The translations under genes and the position numbers were made by a program. From positions 36,499 to 100,498 of the forward strand of contig NZ_JAHDTF010000041.1 of the NCBI RefSeq assembly GCF_018531465.1: a DNA stretch of 64,000 nucleotides. Reading direction: 5' to 3'. The notes below the pieces were generated by a model. The model was not told where the DNA came from. It saw nothing but the letters and a program-made list of their open reading frames with translations, and did not search any database. How positions within the stretch are numbered: the first letter of the stretch is position 1; each line of letters starts with the position of its first letter. Below are positions 34,124-44,900 of the stretch, one piece after another. This stretch comes from Sphaerisporangium fuscum (lineage in GTDB: Bacteria; Actinomycetota; Actinomycetes; Streptosporangiales; Streptosporangiaceae).

Positions 34124-37100
34124 ATGGAGTTCCGCGCCCTCGGGCAGATGGAGGTCTGCGAGGAAGGGCGGCTGCTTGCTCTCGGATCGAGGAAGCAGCG
34201 CGCGGTCCTCGCGGTGCTGCTCGTCCGCGCGGGCCGGGTGGTGTCCCTCGACCGCGTGATCGAGGAGGTGTGGGAGAGCCTGCCTCCCCCCACGGCCGCG
34301 GGCACCGTCCAGGCCTACATCTCCAACCTGCGCAACATCGTCGAACCGGCCAGAGCCCCGCGCGAACCCCCGCGCGTCATCGTCACCCGGCCCCCGGGGT
34401 ACATGCTGGCCGTCGCCCGCGAGCAGGTCGACGCGCTGGTGTTCGAGGACTCCGTCAAGGAGGCCAGGAGGCTGCTGGAGACGGGACGGCCCGGCGACGC
34501 CCGCGCCAAGCTCGACGACGCGCTCGCGCTGTGGCGGGGCACCCCCTACGAGAACCTCGCCGACTGCGCCTTCGCCCGCCAGGAAGCCGAACGGCTCGGC
34601 CAGCTGCGCCTGATCGCGATGGAGACGCAGGCGGAGAGCCTGCTCGCCCTGGGCCTGCACCATCAGGCGCTGGAAAGCCTGGAGCCCCTGTCGGCCGCGC
34701 AGCCGCTCAGGGAGAGCCTGGTGGCGCTGCGCATGCTCGCCCTCTACCGGGCGGGGAGGCAGAGTGAGGCACTGGACGCCTTCCACACCGTGCGGCACGC
34801 CCTGGCCGACCAGTTCGGGGTCGACCCCGGGCCGGCGCTGCGCCGGCGGTTCGAGGAGATCCTCAGCCAGTCGCCGGCGCTCGACCCGGCCGTCCCCGTG
34901 ATCACGCCCGTGGTGATCCCCGAGCAGGTGGCCGCGCCGCCGTCGGAGCAGCTCGTCGGCCGTAACGCGGAGCTGACCCTGGCGGAGGCCGACCTGAAGG
35001 CGGCGCTCGACGGCGAGGGACGCACCGTCCTGCTGGTCGGCGAGCCGGGCATCGGCAAGACACGGCTGGCGGAGGCGGTGGCCGCGCGGGCGTCGGCGCG
35101 CGGGTCCCTGGTGGTGTGGGGCCGTGCCGTGGAGGACGCCGCCACGCCGCCGTACTGGCTCGGCATACAGCTGCTGCGGCGGCTCGCCGAGTGCGAGCCC
35201 GAGGCGTTCGCCGCGGCGGCCCGGCCGCACGCGTCCCTGCTCGGCCTGCTCGTCCCCGCGCTGGTGACCGCCGCCCCGCACCCCGCTCCCGGATACGAGG
35301 ACATCGATTCCCGGCACATACGCCTCCCGGTCTACGACGCCATCGCCGGCGTGGTGACGGAGATGGCCGAACGACGGCCGCTCACGATCGTGTTCGAGGA
35401 CCTGCACTGGGCCGACGTGCCGTCCATCCAGCTCGTGGGCTACCTCGCGGCCGAGACGTGGCGCTCGTCCGTCCTGCTGGTCGCGACGGTGCGCGAGCAC
35501 GAGCACGCCCCCGCGGTCCGCGACCTGCTGGCGTCCCTCGCCAGGGAACGGCGCACGCGCCGGCTCCACCTCGGTCCCATGGACCTCGACGACGTCACGA
35601 TGCTGGTCAAGAACTGCACCGAGACGCTGGCCTCGCCCGAGCTCCTGACCGCGCTGCACGAGCGCACCGGGGGCAATCCGTTCTTCGTCACCGAGCTGGC
35701 GCGCATGCTGCGCAGCGAGCGGGCGCTCACCGACCAGGCGATCGGCGAGCGGCTGGCCAAGGAGATCCCGGCCGGGGTACGGGACGTGATCCGCCGCCGC
35801 TGGCACCGGCTGCCCGACTCCGCCCGCGGCATCCTGGCGACCGCGGCCGTGGCCGGGCAGGAGTTCGGCATGACGCCGCTGCGCACGGTGACCGGCCTGG
35901 ACGAGGACCGTCTGCTGGAGAGCCTGGAGACCGCCGTCGTCACCGGCCTCCTCGTCGAGGACACCGCCGCCGTCGGGCGCTACCGGTTCTCCCATCCGCT
36001 GGTGCGGGAGACCCTTTACGACCAGCTCGGCACGGTACGGCGGGCGCGACTGCACGAGAGGATCGGCCTCGCCCTGCTGTCGGCCGGCGCCGACGTCGAC
36101 GAGGTGGCCCACCACTTGTGGGAGGCCTGGCCGGTGGCCGGGCCGCAGGTCGCGCTGCCGCACGTCCTCGACGCCGCGAGGCGGGCACAGGTCAGCCTCG
36201 CGCACGAGCACGCCGAGACGCTGCTCACCCGCGCCGTCGAACTGGCCCGGGCACTGCCGGGCGAGCAGGACCGCGTCGACCAGGAGCTGCGCATCCAGGT
36301 CCGGCTCGGCACGCTGCTGGCCGGCAGGTACGGGTACGCGAGCCCGCGGGCGCACGCGGCCTTCCTGCGGGCCCGCGACCTGAGTCCGGGCAGCGCCCTG
36401 CCCAGCGCGCGCTGGATCCCCGGGCCCTGGGGGCTGTGCGTGGCGCGCGTCAACGGCGGACGGCTCGACGAGGCCGAAGGCATCGCCCGGGAACTGGCCG
36501 CCCACCGGGACGACGCCCTCGCCACGCTCGCCGCCGTGCACGCGCGCGGCATGGTCGCGTTCTTCCGCGGACGGCAGGACCTGGCGATCCGGCTCCTCAC
36601 CTCGAGCATCGACCTCGCCGACCGGGCGGGGGAGGCCGCCGCCGTGCTCCGGTTCAACGACCCGCGTGTGCACGGGAGGTCCATGGCCGCGCTGTCGGCC
36701 GCGCTGCGGGGCGACGACGGCGAGGCCGACCGCCTGGACGGGGAGGCCCGCGAACGCGCCGCCCGTCTCGCCTCCCCGTCCGTCCAGGGCGTGGCCATGA
36801 TCTTCGCGGCCCGGCTGGCGTGGGTGCGCGGTGACGCGCCGCTGACCAGGGAGTACGCCGCCGCCGCGCTGGAGCGGGTCAGCGAGTACGCGATCACCCC
36901 CATCAGTGTGATCGGCTCGGTCCTGCTGGGGTGGGCGGAGGCCGAGCTAGGGGACGTGGAGGCGGGGATCGCCCGCGTCAGGGAGGCCCTGGACCAACTG
37001 GCGCACACCGGCACGCGGCTGAACCGTCCCTGCTTCCTGGCGATGCTGGCCGAACAGGAGCTCCGCCTCGGCGGGCCGGCGGAGGCTCTGGCGCTTCTCG

Positions 37101-37309
37101 GCGAGGCGGAGCAGGTCGCGGCCATGACGGGAGAGCGGGTCTTCGAGGCGAAGAACCTCCAGGTGCGGGCGCGGGCACTCCACGCCGCCGGCCGTCCGGC
37201 CGAGGAGGCCGCGGACCTCCTGCGCCAGGCCGCGACCCTGGCCCGTACCCAGGGAGCCCTCCTCCTGACCCGACAGGCCGAGCGGACCCTGGCCGCCCTC
37301 CACCCCTGA
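34124..37309 (+). CDS. SARP-family large transcriptional regulator (AfsR-like)
   Basis: A 1061-residue regulator. An N-terminal OmpR-type winged helix (EFRALGQMEVCEEGRLLALG to YISNLRNIVEPAR, 1-95) and the bacterial transcriptional activation domain (about 96-250) form the SARP module. An AAA/NTPase follows, with Walker A VGEPGIGKTRLAEAVAARA (about 305) and Walker B LTIVFEDLHWADVPS (about 421), and the C-terminal 400 residues are TPR-like helices. ATG 34124 is chosen because GTGGAGG lies 5-6 bases upstream. The class binds 11-bp direct repeats, and such repeats occur at 31374-31401. No antibiotic cluster is visible nearby. Confidence 0.9.
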   Translation: MEFRALGQMEVCEEGRLLALGSRKQRAVLAVLLVRAGRVVSLDRVIEEVWESLPPPTAAGTVQAYISNLRNIVEPARAPREPPRVIVTRPPGYMLAVAREQVDALVFEDSVKEARRLLETGRPGDARAKLDDALALWRGTPYENLADCAFARQEAERLGQLRLIAMETQAESLLALGLHHQALESLEPLSAAQPLRESLVALRMLALYRAGRQSEALDAFHTVRHALADQFGVDPGPALRRRFEEILSQSPALDPAVPVITPVVIPEQVAAPPSEQLVGRNAELTLAEADLKAALDGEGRTVLLVGEPGIGKTRLAEAVAARASARGSLVVWGRAVEDAATPPYWLGIQLLRRLAECEPEAFAAAARPHASLLGLLVPALVTAAPHPAPGYEDIDSRHIRLPVYDAIAGVVTEMAERRPLTIVFEDLHWADVPSIQLVGYLAAETWRSSVLLVATVREHEHAPAVRDLLASLARERRTRRLHLGPMDLDDVTMLVKNCTETLASPELLTALHERTGGNPFFVTELARMLRSERALTDQAIGERLAKEIPAGVRDVIRRRWHRLPDSARGILATAAVAGQEFGMTPLRTVTGLDEDRLLESLETAVVTGLLVEDTAAVGRYRFSHPLVRETLYDQLGTVRRARLHERIGLALLSAGADVDEVAHHLWEAWPVAGPQVALPHVLDAARRAQVSLAHEHAETLLTRAVELARALPGEQDRVDQELRIQVRLGTLLAGRYGYASPRAHAAFLRARDLSPGSALPSARWIPGPWGLCVARVNGGRLDEAEGIARELAAHRDDALATLAAVHARGMVAFFRGRQDLAIRLLTSSIDLADRAGEAAAVLRFNDPRVHGRSMAALSAALRGDDGEADRLDGEARERAARLASPSVQGVAMIFAARLAWVRGDAPLTREYAAAALERVSEYAITPISVIGSVLLGWAEAELGDVEAGIARVREALDQLAHTGTRLNRPCFLAMLAEQELRLGGPAEALALLGEAEQVAAMTGERVFEAKNLQVRARALHAAGRPAEEAADLLRQAATLARTQGALLLTRQAERTLAALHP

Positions 37310-37330
37310 TCTGGGAAGCGGAGGCAGTTT

Positions 37331-38962
37331 TTGCGACAGTGTGTTGCTATGGTTGGCGACATGGTGTCGGTAAAAACTTCTGTCGTCACGCGCGGGTGGA
37401 TGCCTCTGGTGGTCATCGGCGTCGGGATGTCGATGATCATCGTGGACGCGACCATCGTCAACGTCGCCGTGCCGTCGATCGTGGGGGACCTGCGGCTCAC
37501 CGCCACCGACGTGGAATGGGTCAACTCGATCTATTCGCTGATGTTCGCCGCCCTGCTCATCCCCCTCGGCCGTACCGGCGACCTGTACGGCAGGCGGCGG
37601 CTGTTCGCCTCCGGAATCACGGTGTTCATCCTGGCCAGCGTCCTCGCCGCCGCGGCGGGGAGCGGGCCGGCGTTGATCGGCGCCCGCGTGGTGCAGGGCG
37701 TGGGCGCCGCGATGGTCGTGCCGATGTCCCTGGCCATGCTCAACGCCCTCTACACCGAGCGCCGCCGCGTCATCGCCTTCGCCGTGTGGGGCTCGATCAT
37801 CGGAGGGATGGCGGCGGCGGGCCCGCTGCTGGGCGGATGGCTGGTGACGGGGCACGGCTGGCGATGGGCGTTCTGGGTGAACGTCCCCGTCGGCATGCTC
37901 GTCCTGCTCGGCGTCGCACTGTGGCTGCCGGAGTCCCGGCAGGCGCGCTCCGGCGGGTACGACCTCGCCGGGGTGGTCCTCGCGGTCGTCGGCATGACCT
38001 CGCTGGTCTTCGGGCTGATCGAGGGACAGAAGTACGGCTGGTTCACCCCCACGGCTCCGGCGGTGCTCTTCGGGTGGCGCTGGCCGTCCGGCGCCGTGTC
38101 GCCCATCCCCGTCGCGCTGCTGGTCGCGGTCGTCGCGCTCGCGGCGCTGGTCGTGCTGCAGGGGGCACGTGCCCGCGCGGGACGTCCCGTCCTGATCGAG
38201 CTGTCGCTGTTCGCGCTGCCGAGCTTCCGGTACGGCGGGATGGCGGCCGCCGTCGTCTCGGTCGGCGAGTTCGGCATGCTCCTGGTGCTCCCGCTGTTCC
38301 TGCAGTCCGCCCTCGGCTACAGCGCCTTCGAGGCGGGGCTGGTCATCGCGTCACTGGCGACCGGGTCGTTCCTCGCGGGCGGGCTGGTGCCGCCGCTGTC
38401 CCGGCGGATCAGCGCCCGGTCGATCGTGCGGATCGGACTGGTGCTGGAGGTCACGGGAGTCCTCGGCACCGGGCTGTCGCTCTCGCCCTCGATGTCAGGC
38501 TGGCGCATCGTCCCGTGGCTGCTGGCCTACGGCCTCGGCATCGGGTTCGCCTCCGCCCAGCTCGCGAGCGTGCTGATGGCCGACGTCCCGGCGGTGCAGT
38601 CGGGGCAGGCCTCAGGGCTGCAGAGCACGATGCGCCAGGTCGGGGCGGCGCTCGGCATCGCCATCCTCGGCGCCGTGCTCGTCGGCGGGCTCGGTTCCTT
38701 CACCGAGGAGGAGACCGCCCGCGTACCCGGCCTGCCGCCGCGGGCGCGGGTCGCCGTCGCCGAGGCCATGCGCGAGAGCGGCGGCACGGTGATCCCGTCG
38801 CTGCGGGACGCCCGCGTCCACGCCGCCGCCGTCTCCGCGTCGGCCGGCGCCACCCGCCGGGTCGCCATCGTGACCGCGCTCATCCTGCTGGCCGGCCTCG
38901 GCGCGACGACCCTGCTGCCGCGTCCGGCGGATACTGGGGGAGACCACGAACGAGAGGGGTGA
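37331..38962 (+). CDS. DHA2-type MFS drug-efflux transporter (EmrB/QacA-like, 14 TM)
   Basis: A 543-residue permease with fourteen hydrophobic segments. MIIVDATIVNVAVPSIVGDL (motif D1 of DHA2) in helix 1, IPLGRTGDLYGRRRLF (motif A) and GPLLGGWLVTGHGWRWAFWVNVPVG (motif C) are diagnostic of the EmrB/QacA branch. Start TTG 37331 has GGAGG 7 bases upstream; ATG 37361 is an alternative that loses ten residues. A TetR gene overlaps its stop by 4 bases, so pump and repressor form one operon, just downstream of the SARP gene (21-base gap). Confidence 0.9.
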   Translation: MRQCVAMVGDMVSVKTSVVTRGWMPLVVIGVGMSMIIVDATIVNVAVPSIVGDLRLTATDVEWVNSIYSLMFAALLIPLGRTGDLYGRRRLFASGITVFILASVLAAAAGSGPALIGARVVQGVGAAMVVPMSLAMLNALYTERRRVIAFAVWGSIIGGMAAAGPLLGGWLVTGHGWRWAFWVNVPVGMLVLLGVALWLPESRQARSGGYDLAGVVLAVVGMTSLVFGLIEGQKYGWFTPTAPAVLFGWRWPSGAVSPIPVALLVAVVALAALVVLQGARARAGRPVLIELSLFALPSFRYGGMAAAVVSVGEFGMLLVLPLFLQSALGYSAFEAGLVIASLATGSFLAGGLVPPLSRRISARSIVRIGLVLEVTGVLGTGLSLSPSMSGWRIVPWLLAYGLGIGFASAQLASVLMADVPAVQSGQASGLQSTMRQVGAALGIAILGAVLVGGLGSFTEEETARVPGLPPRARVAVAEAMRESGGTVIPSLRDARVHAAAVSASAGATRRVAIVTALILLAGLGATTLLPRPADTGGDHEREG

Positions 38963-39597
38963 CCGTGCCGAGGATCAGTGCGGCGACCGTGGCCGACCAC
39001 CGTGCGCGGCAGCACGCCGCCCTGCTGGAGGCCGCCCGTGAGATCCTCGCCACGACGGGGGTCGGCGCGCTGACCCCCGCGGCGGTGGGGGCCAAGGTGG
39101 GACTGGCCAGGTCCAGCGTCTACCGCTACTTCACCTCGACCGCCGACATCCTCACCCAGCTGGTCGAGGACGCCTTCCCCCGCTGGACCGACCGGCTGCA
39201 CCGCAGCCTCGCCGAGCCGGGGTCGCTCGACGAGCGGGTCCGCGCCTTCGGGCGCGCCGCGATGGAGTTCGCGACCAGCCCCGACCAGGTGCTGATGGTG
39301 GCCGTCCAGGAGGCGGAGGTGCCGGCGCAGTGCCACGCACGCATCCAGGAGCTGCACCACTCGCTGAGCATGCCGCTCCAGGAGGTCCTCGCCGCCGAGG
39401 GCCACCGCGAACCCGCCGTCCTCGCCGCGCTGGCCTGGGCGATCGTCCGCGAGGGCACCCGCCTGCTGATCGAGGGCGCACCCGCCGAGGAGGTCACCGC
39501 CGTCACCCTCGACACCCTCTCCCGAGCCCTCACCCCGCCGGGCCAGAGCCCCGGACGGCCTCACCCGCCGTCCACGATCAGCCGTTCACGACCCTGA
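38959..39597 (+). CDS. TetR-family repressor, partner of the DHA2 pump
   Basis: A 212-residue TetR protein starting at GTG 38959 (GTGA overlap with the pump stop); GTG 38965 is also possible. The HTH reads HAALLEAAREILATTGVGALTPAAVGAKVGLARSSVYRYF. The C-terminal domain is helical with a Pro/Ser-rich tail. Co-transcribed with a drug pump, it probably represses the operon until the pump substrate binds. It converges with a response-regulator gene three bases away. Confidence 0.87.
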   Translation: MTVPRISAATVADHRARQHAALLEAAREILATTGVGALTPAAVGAKVGLARSSVYRYFTSTADILTQLVEDAFPRWTDRLHRSLAEPGSLDERVRAFGRAAMEFATSPDQVLMVAVQEAEVPAQCHARIQELHHSLSMPLQEVLAAEGHREPAVLAALAWAIVREGTRLLIEGAPAEEVTAVTLDTLSRALTPPGQSPGRPHPPSTISRSRP

Positions 39598-39599
39598 TC

Positions 39600-40286
39600 T
39601 CACACCGAGGGCGCTGTCTTCTCGCCCGGGGTGACCAGGCCGGATTCGTACGCGAGGGCCACCGCCTGGGCGCGGCTGGAGAGGTTGAGCTTCGCCATGG
39701 CGCGGTTGAGGTGGGTCTTGACGGTGGCCTCGCTCACGCACAGCCGGTCGGCGATCTCGGTGTTGGACAGGGCGTGACCGACCAGCGTGAGCACCTCGGC
39801 CTCCCGCGCGGTGAGGATGTCGAGCTCCCCGGAGGGGCGCGGCGGCGAGGAGGGCGCGGACTCGCGGGTGTAGGCCTCGATCAGGCGCCGCGTGACGCTC
39901 GGCGCGAAGAGCATGTCGCCCGAGGCGATGGTCTGGATCGCGGCGATGAGGCGTTCGGGCGGGGTGTCCTTGAGCAGGAAGCCCGAGGCGCCCACGCGCA
40001 GCGCGTTGTAGACGTACTCGTCGAGGTCGAACGTCGTCAGGATGAGCACCCGGGGCCGGTGTTCGGACTCGGCCGCGAGGATCCGCTCGGTGGCGGCCAC
40101 CCCGTTCATGCCGGGCATCCTGATGTCCATGAGGATCACGTCGGGACGGGACGCCGCCGCGAGCGCGACCGCCTCCTCGCCCGTCGCCGCCTCACCGACG
40201 ACGTCGAGGTCCGGTACGGCGCGGATGAGCGCCGCGAGACCGGCGCGGACCAGGATCTGGTCGTCGACCACAAGTACCTTGATCAT
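39600..40286 (-). CDS. NarL/FixJ-type response regulator
   Basis: A 228-residue regulator with phospho-acceptor Asp54 in VILMDIRMPGMNG, active-site Asp8/Asp9, ILTTFDLDEYV and FLLKDTPPERLIAAI. The LuxR HTH at the C-terminus reads LTAREAEVLTLVGHALSNTE, then TVKTHLNRAMAKLNLS. ATG 40286 overlaps the kinase stop by 4 bases, so the upstream HK is its partner. It is similar in plan to the pair at 11.8-14 kb, but sequence differences show it is not a recent copy. Confidence 0.92.
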   Translation of the reverse strand: MIKVLVVDDQILVRAGLAALIRAVPDLDVVGEAATGEEAVALAAASRPDVILMDIRMPGMNGVAATERILAAESEHRPRVLILTTFDLDEYVYNALRVGASGFLLKDTPPERLIAAIQTIASGDMLFAPSVTRRLIEAYTRESAPSSPPRPSGELDILTAREAEVLTLVGHALSNTEIADRLCVSEATVKTHLNRAMAKLNLSSRAQAVALAYESGLVTPGEKTAPSV

Positions 40287-41512
40287 GGCTCACCGTGGGC
40301 TGAGGGGGACTGCTCGTCCGCGTTCACGGACGACAGGGGCAAGGTGACGACGACCTCGAACCCGCCGCTCGGCTTCGGACCCGCCGTGATCGTGCCCTTG
40401 TAGAGCTTGACGCGTTCGCGCATGCCGATCAAGCCGTGGCCGTCCCCTTCGGAGGTCGCGGCCGCTCCGCGGCCGTCGTCGCCGACGCGCAGGTGCAGCT
40501 CGGTCGAGCCGTAGTGCAGCGAGACCCGCGCCGTCGCGGGGGCGGCGTGTTTCAGCACGTTGGTGAGGCATTCCTGGACCACGCGGTACGCGCACAGGTC
40601 GATGCCCGGCGCGAGCGGCCGTACCGGGCCGGTGATCGACACCTCCACCGGCACGCCCGCCGAGCGCACCCGGTCGGCCAGTTGCTCGAGCCGTTGCAGG
40701 CCGGGCGCCGGGTCGTAGCTCTCCCCGTCGTCCTCCATGTCGATGCGCAGGACCGACAGCAGCCGCCGCATCTCGCCCATCACCTCGCTGCCGGTGTCGG
40801 CGATGGTGGTGAGCGCGTCACGTGCCGTCGGAGGATCGGACCCGAAGACGTACCGCGCGAGCCCCGCCTGGATCACGATGACCGACATGTGATGGGCGAC
40901 GACGTCGTGCAGTTCGCGGGCGATGCGGACCCGCTCCTCGGTGACGGCGCGCCGCGCCCGGTCCTCCTGGTCGCGGCGCAGCCGTTCGGTGAGGTGGGCG
41001 AGCTGTTCGTTGCGCTCGACGAGCATGCGGGTGCTGTTGCCGAACGTCCAGGCGACGGCGACCATGATGGTCCCCTGCAGGATGTTCGGCCAGTCGAAGT
41101 CGTCCGGGCCGAGGAAGGCGGTGTGCCACCAGACGGCCGTCACGGGCAGCGCGGAGAGGACCGACACCACGGGGCGGTACAGGGAGGTCACACTGTAGAG
41201 CGCCAGCAGCGTCCCCAGCGAGTCGATCCTGTACTCGTAACCGAGGGCGTGGAAGACCGCCGCCCCGGCGCAGCAGATCGCGAGCACGGTGAGCGGCGCG
41301 CTCCTGCGCCAGGCCAGCACGAGATTGGTGAGAAGTATCAATCCCACGCCGACGGTGTCCAGGGGCCGCTGCGGGTACGCCGGATCGCCGGCGCCGTTCG
41401 CGACCCCGATCACCAGGGTGCCGACGGCTATCACCACGCTGAAGACCAGATCGACGATGAAGGGATTCATCGCGGCGAGCCGTCTGAGGGACGACAGCAC
41501 CTTTACGCGCAT
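40283..41512 (-). CDS. DesK/NarX-type sensor histidine kinase
   Basis: A 409-residue kinase with five or six hydrophobic segments in residues 15-160 (PFIVDLVFSVVIAVGTLVIG and on), a coiled linker (NEQLAHLTERLRRDQEDRARR), the phospho-His site IARELHDVVAHHMSVIVIQAGLA, and an HATPase domain with DDGRGAAATSEGDGHGLIGMRERV. It lacks a large extracellular domain, so it probably senses through its membrane region. It is the first gene of an HK-RR operon and faces the LamG gene across a 397-base gap. Confidence 0.9.
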   Translation of the reverse strand: MRVKVLSSLRRLAAMNPFIVDLVFSVVIAVGTLVIGVANGAGDPAYPQRPLDTVGVGLILLTNLVLAWRRSAPLTVLAICCAGAAVFHALGYEYRIDSLGTLLALYSVTSLYRPVVSVLSALPVTAVWWHTAFLGPDDFDWPNILQGTIMVAVAWTFGNSTRMLVERNEQLAHLTERLRRDQEDRARRAVTEERVRIARELHDVVAHHMSVIVIQAGLARYVFGSDPPTARDALTTIADTGSEVMGEMRRLLSVLRIDMEDDGESYDPAPGLQRLEQLADRVRSAGVPVEVSITGPVRPLAPGIDLCAYRVVQECLTNVLKHAAPATARVSLHYGSTELHLRVGDDGRGAAATSEGDGHGLIGMRERVKLYKGTITAGPKPSGGFEVVVTLPLSSVNADEQSPSAHGEP

Positions 41513-41797
41513 CAGCGCATGCTAACCGCGCGGGCCGCGCGTCCTCATCGCCTGGGTGATTGACCTCTGCTGCAACTCCTGCGGTATTCCGCCGAGGTCG
41601 TACCGCGAGGGTTTACCCCGCTGGCGTCGCCGTACGGGCTGTGCCATCCGGGCACTGAGCAGGGCTCCATTCCGGTGTACCGCAGGAAGTGGAAGCGGTG
41701 CCGGGAAGGCCTACAGCGGACGGTTTATCGATCTTCAATCCGTAGGTTGACGCGGCGGAAATCCCATTTCTCCTATAAATGGTGCCGGTTCAGATCG
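41513..41797. other. Intergenic region before the LamG gene leader
   Basis: About 285 bases between the divergent kinase and LamG genes, left of the conserved leader element. An AT-richer stretch around 41740-41785 (CCTATAAATGG at about 41772-41782) could hold the -10 region of the LamG gene. No coding frame is convincing. Confidence 0.4.
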
Positions 41798-41871
41798 TCG
41801 GCACTCTCGGGGATGTGTGTGCGCGCGTATCGGGACGTGACGTCCCGGGCGCGGCGGAACCGATGAGTACT
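41798..41871 (+). promoter_or_regulatory. Conserved 5' leader element, copy A
   Basis: The 16-base block TCGGCACTCTCGGGGA (41798-41813), 36 variable bases holding a CGGGACG/CGTCCCG hairpin, and the 13-base block CGCGGCGGAACCG (41850-41862). GAGTAC follows and can pair with most of GGCACTC (one mismatch, one G-U). The element ends 47 bases before ATG 41910. A second copy precedes the gene at 53196 with the same layout. It looks like a structured mRNA leader; I do not recognise its class. Confidence 0.6.
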
Positions 41872-41909
41872 CCGCGGAAAAGCAGCCACGCACATTCTCT
41901 GGAGGCCCG

Positions 41910-44900
41910 ATGCGCCGTTCACCCCGCGGTTTGCTCGTCGCCGTGGTCATGTCACTGCTGACCGGCTCGCTCGTGGCAGGGACCGCGAACGCCGCGGCCT
42001 CGGCTCCCGGAGATCCGCCTGCCGGATCGGAGCGGGAGGCCCTCGTCCGGGCGCGCGGCACCGGACAGCGGGTCGAGGTTCTGGGCATGCGGACCGAGAA
42101 CCGTCAGGTGTTCGCCAATCCGGACGGTTCGTTCACCTCGGAGACCTCGGCCCTGCCGGAGCGGGTGCGCAGGGGGCAGGGCTGGGCGGACGTCGACACC
42201 GACCTGGTGTTCGCGGCCGACGGCAGTGTGAGGACGGTGGCCACGCCGCTGGAGTTGGCGTTCTCCGGCGGTGGGACGGCTCCGCTGGCCCGCTTGGGGG
42301 AGGGCGGGCGGTCGGTGGAGATGTCCTGGCCGGGGAGTCTGCCGAAGCCGGTGCTCGAGGGGGGCACCGCGACGTACGGCGAGGTCCTGCCCGGCGTGGA
42401 CCTGAAGGTGACGGCCTCGGTGCTCGGTTTCTCCGAGGTGCTGGTGGTCAGGAACCGGGAGGCGGCGGCCAACCCCGCGCTGGCGAAGCTGGCCTTCGGC
42501 ATGCGGGGGAGCGGCGTCGAGGTGCGCCGGACGGCGGCCGGCGGGCTGAGCGCGGTGACCGGCGAGGGGACCGAGGTGTTCCACTCGCCGGCGCCGCGAA
42601 TGTGGGACTCCTCGGGCCCCGACGCGTCCCGTTCGTCCCTGGTGGCCGGGCCGGAACGGCAGGCCAAGCAGGCGGTGATGGGCGTGGAGGTCGCTTCGGA
42701 CCGCATCGCGCTCACCCCCGACCGGAACCTGCTGACCGGCTCCGGCACCACCTACCCGGTGTACATCGACCCGCAGTGGTCGGGGTCCAGGCTGGCCTGG
42801 GCGATGGTGGACAAGGCCTACCCGTCACAGGAGTACTGGAACTCCAGCCACATGCCGGAGGCGGGCGACTACGGCGCCGGCGTCAAGCGGTCCTTCTTCC
42901 GCATGGACTCCGACAACGTCAACGGCAAGCACATCCTGAAGGCGACGTTCCGCATCACGCAGGTCAAGTCGTGGGGGTGCACCGCCGACCCGCAGGCCGT
43001 ACAGCTGTGGCTGACCGGCGGCATCTCCAAGTCCACGACCTGGAGCCATCAGCCGTCCTGGGTCGACCACCTGGACAGTGTCGCCTCCGACGCCGGCTAC
43101 AGCTCCTCCTGCCCCGACAAGGGCATCGAGTTCAACGTCACCGGCGCGGTCGTCAAGGCGGCCAGGAGCGGCTGGTCCAACACCACCTTCGGCCTGCGCG
43201 ACTACAACGACACCAGTGGCAGCGTGTGGGGCTGGAAGGGCTTCAGCAACTCGCCCAAGCTGGTCATCGACTACAACACCCCGCCGGTGGCGCCCTCCGG
43301 AGTGGGCACCTACCCGGCGACCCCCTGTGTCACGGGATCCGGCAGGCCGGCGGTCAACGCCGGTGACGCCGAGAACCCGCTCCAGCTGAAGGCCCGCATC
43401 TACGACCCGGACAAGGCCAACGACGGTGTGCGGGCGGAGTTCGTCATGCACCGCTACAACGCCGCGACCGGCCAATGGGACGACATCACCTCCTCCCTGC
43501 CGGGCGGAGGCAAGACCGCCTACAAGTACACCACCTCGGCCACCGACCACTCCCTGAAGCTGGCCGGGCTCACCACCGGCCAGTCCTACGCCTACAAGGT
43601 GAAGGCCTTCGACGGCACCGACTCCAGCGCGTGGAGCAAGTGGTGCGAGTTCACCGTCGACACGATCGACCCCACGACGCTGCCGAAGGTGACCTCCGCC
43701 GACTACCCGGCCGGCACGCCCGACGACTGGAAGGGCAGCGTCGGATGGGCGGGCGGGTTCACCCTGGCCCCCGGGGACGGCGAGACCGACGTGACCACCT
43801 TCAGGTACGCCCTCGACGACCCGGCCCTGGCCACCGCCGCGAGCCAGATCTCGATCCCCGCCGGGCAGACCTCCGTCAACCTACGGCTCGCGCCCCGGCA
43901 CGACTGGCTGAACGCCCTGTACGTCTTCCCGGTGGACAAGGCTGGCAACGTCGGCAAGACCCCCGCCGTCTACAGCTTCTACGTCAGGGCGGGATCGGAC
44001 CCCGTCGGGTACTGGCGGTTCGACGAGACGTCCGGGACCACGGCGGCCGACTCGGCGGCGACGCCGCACCCGGTGACCCTCTCCGGCGGCACCTCGTGGG
44101 CCGCCGCCCGGGTGAGAAACGGAGTCCGCATGGACGGCTCCACCGGCTACGGCAGCACCGACGGACCGGTCATGCACACCGACAGGAGCCTGTCCGTCGG
44201 CGCCTGGGTGCTGCTGTCGGACAAGAGCAGGAACTCGACCGTCGTCAGCCAGTCGGCCGTCCACGGGTCGGGCTTCCAGCTCTACTACTCCTCCGGTTAC
44301 AAGCGCTGGATCTTCAACAAGTACGACGCCGACACCGACAACGAGACCGTCGTGCGCGCGGTCAGTGACGCCGAACCGGTGACCGGCGTGTGGACCCACC
44401 TGGTGGGCGTGTGGGACGCACCGCACAGGCAGCTGCGCCTGTACGTCAACGGGGTGCTCCAGTCGGCCCCGGCCGCCTTCCCGTACGCCCCGTGGGACGC
44501 GACCGGCCCGCTGCAGATCGGGCGCGTGAAGTGGCGGGGCCAGTTCATCGAGAACTTCGCCGGCGACATCGACGAGGTTCAGGTCTGGAACCGTGAACTG
44601 TCCGATGACCCGCGGACGGTCAACGACCCCGCCCTCGGCAACGAGATCGCGGCCCTGGCCAAGCAGCCGCCCATCCAGCGGGGCTGGTGGAAGTTCGAGG
44701 AGGGGACGGGCGGCAGCGCGGCCGACGCCGTCGACGTCCGCTGGCCCGCGACGCTCGGCGGCGGCGCCACCTGGTCCGACGACGGGTTCGACGGCGGCGG
44801 CGTGCTCAGCCTCGACGGTGTCACCGGCTACGCCGCCACGTCCTCCGCGCCCCTGCGCACCGACCACAGCTACGCGGTGACGGCCTGGGTACGCCTCGCC

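Noticed and set aside
41798..41871. Leader element considered as a CIRCE/HrcA site because of GCACTC/GAGTGC-like ends
   Set aside because: CIRCE needs a 9-base spacer; here the arms are about 57 bases apart and other blocks are conserved.
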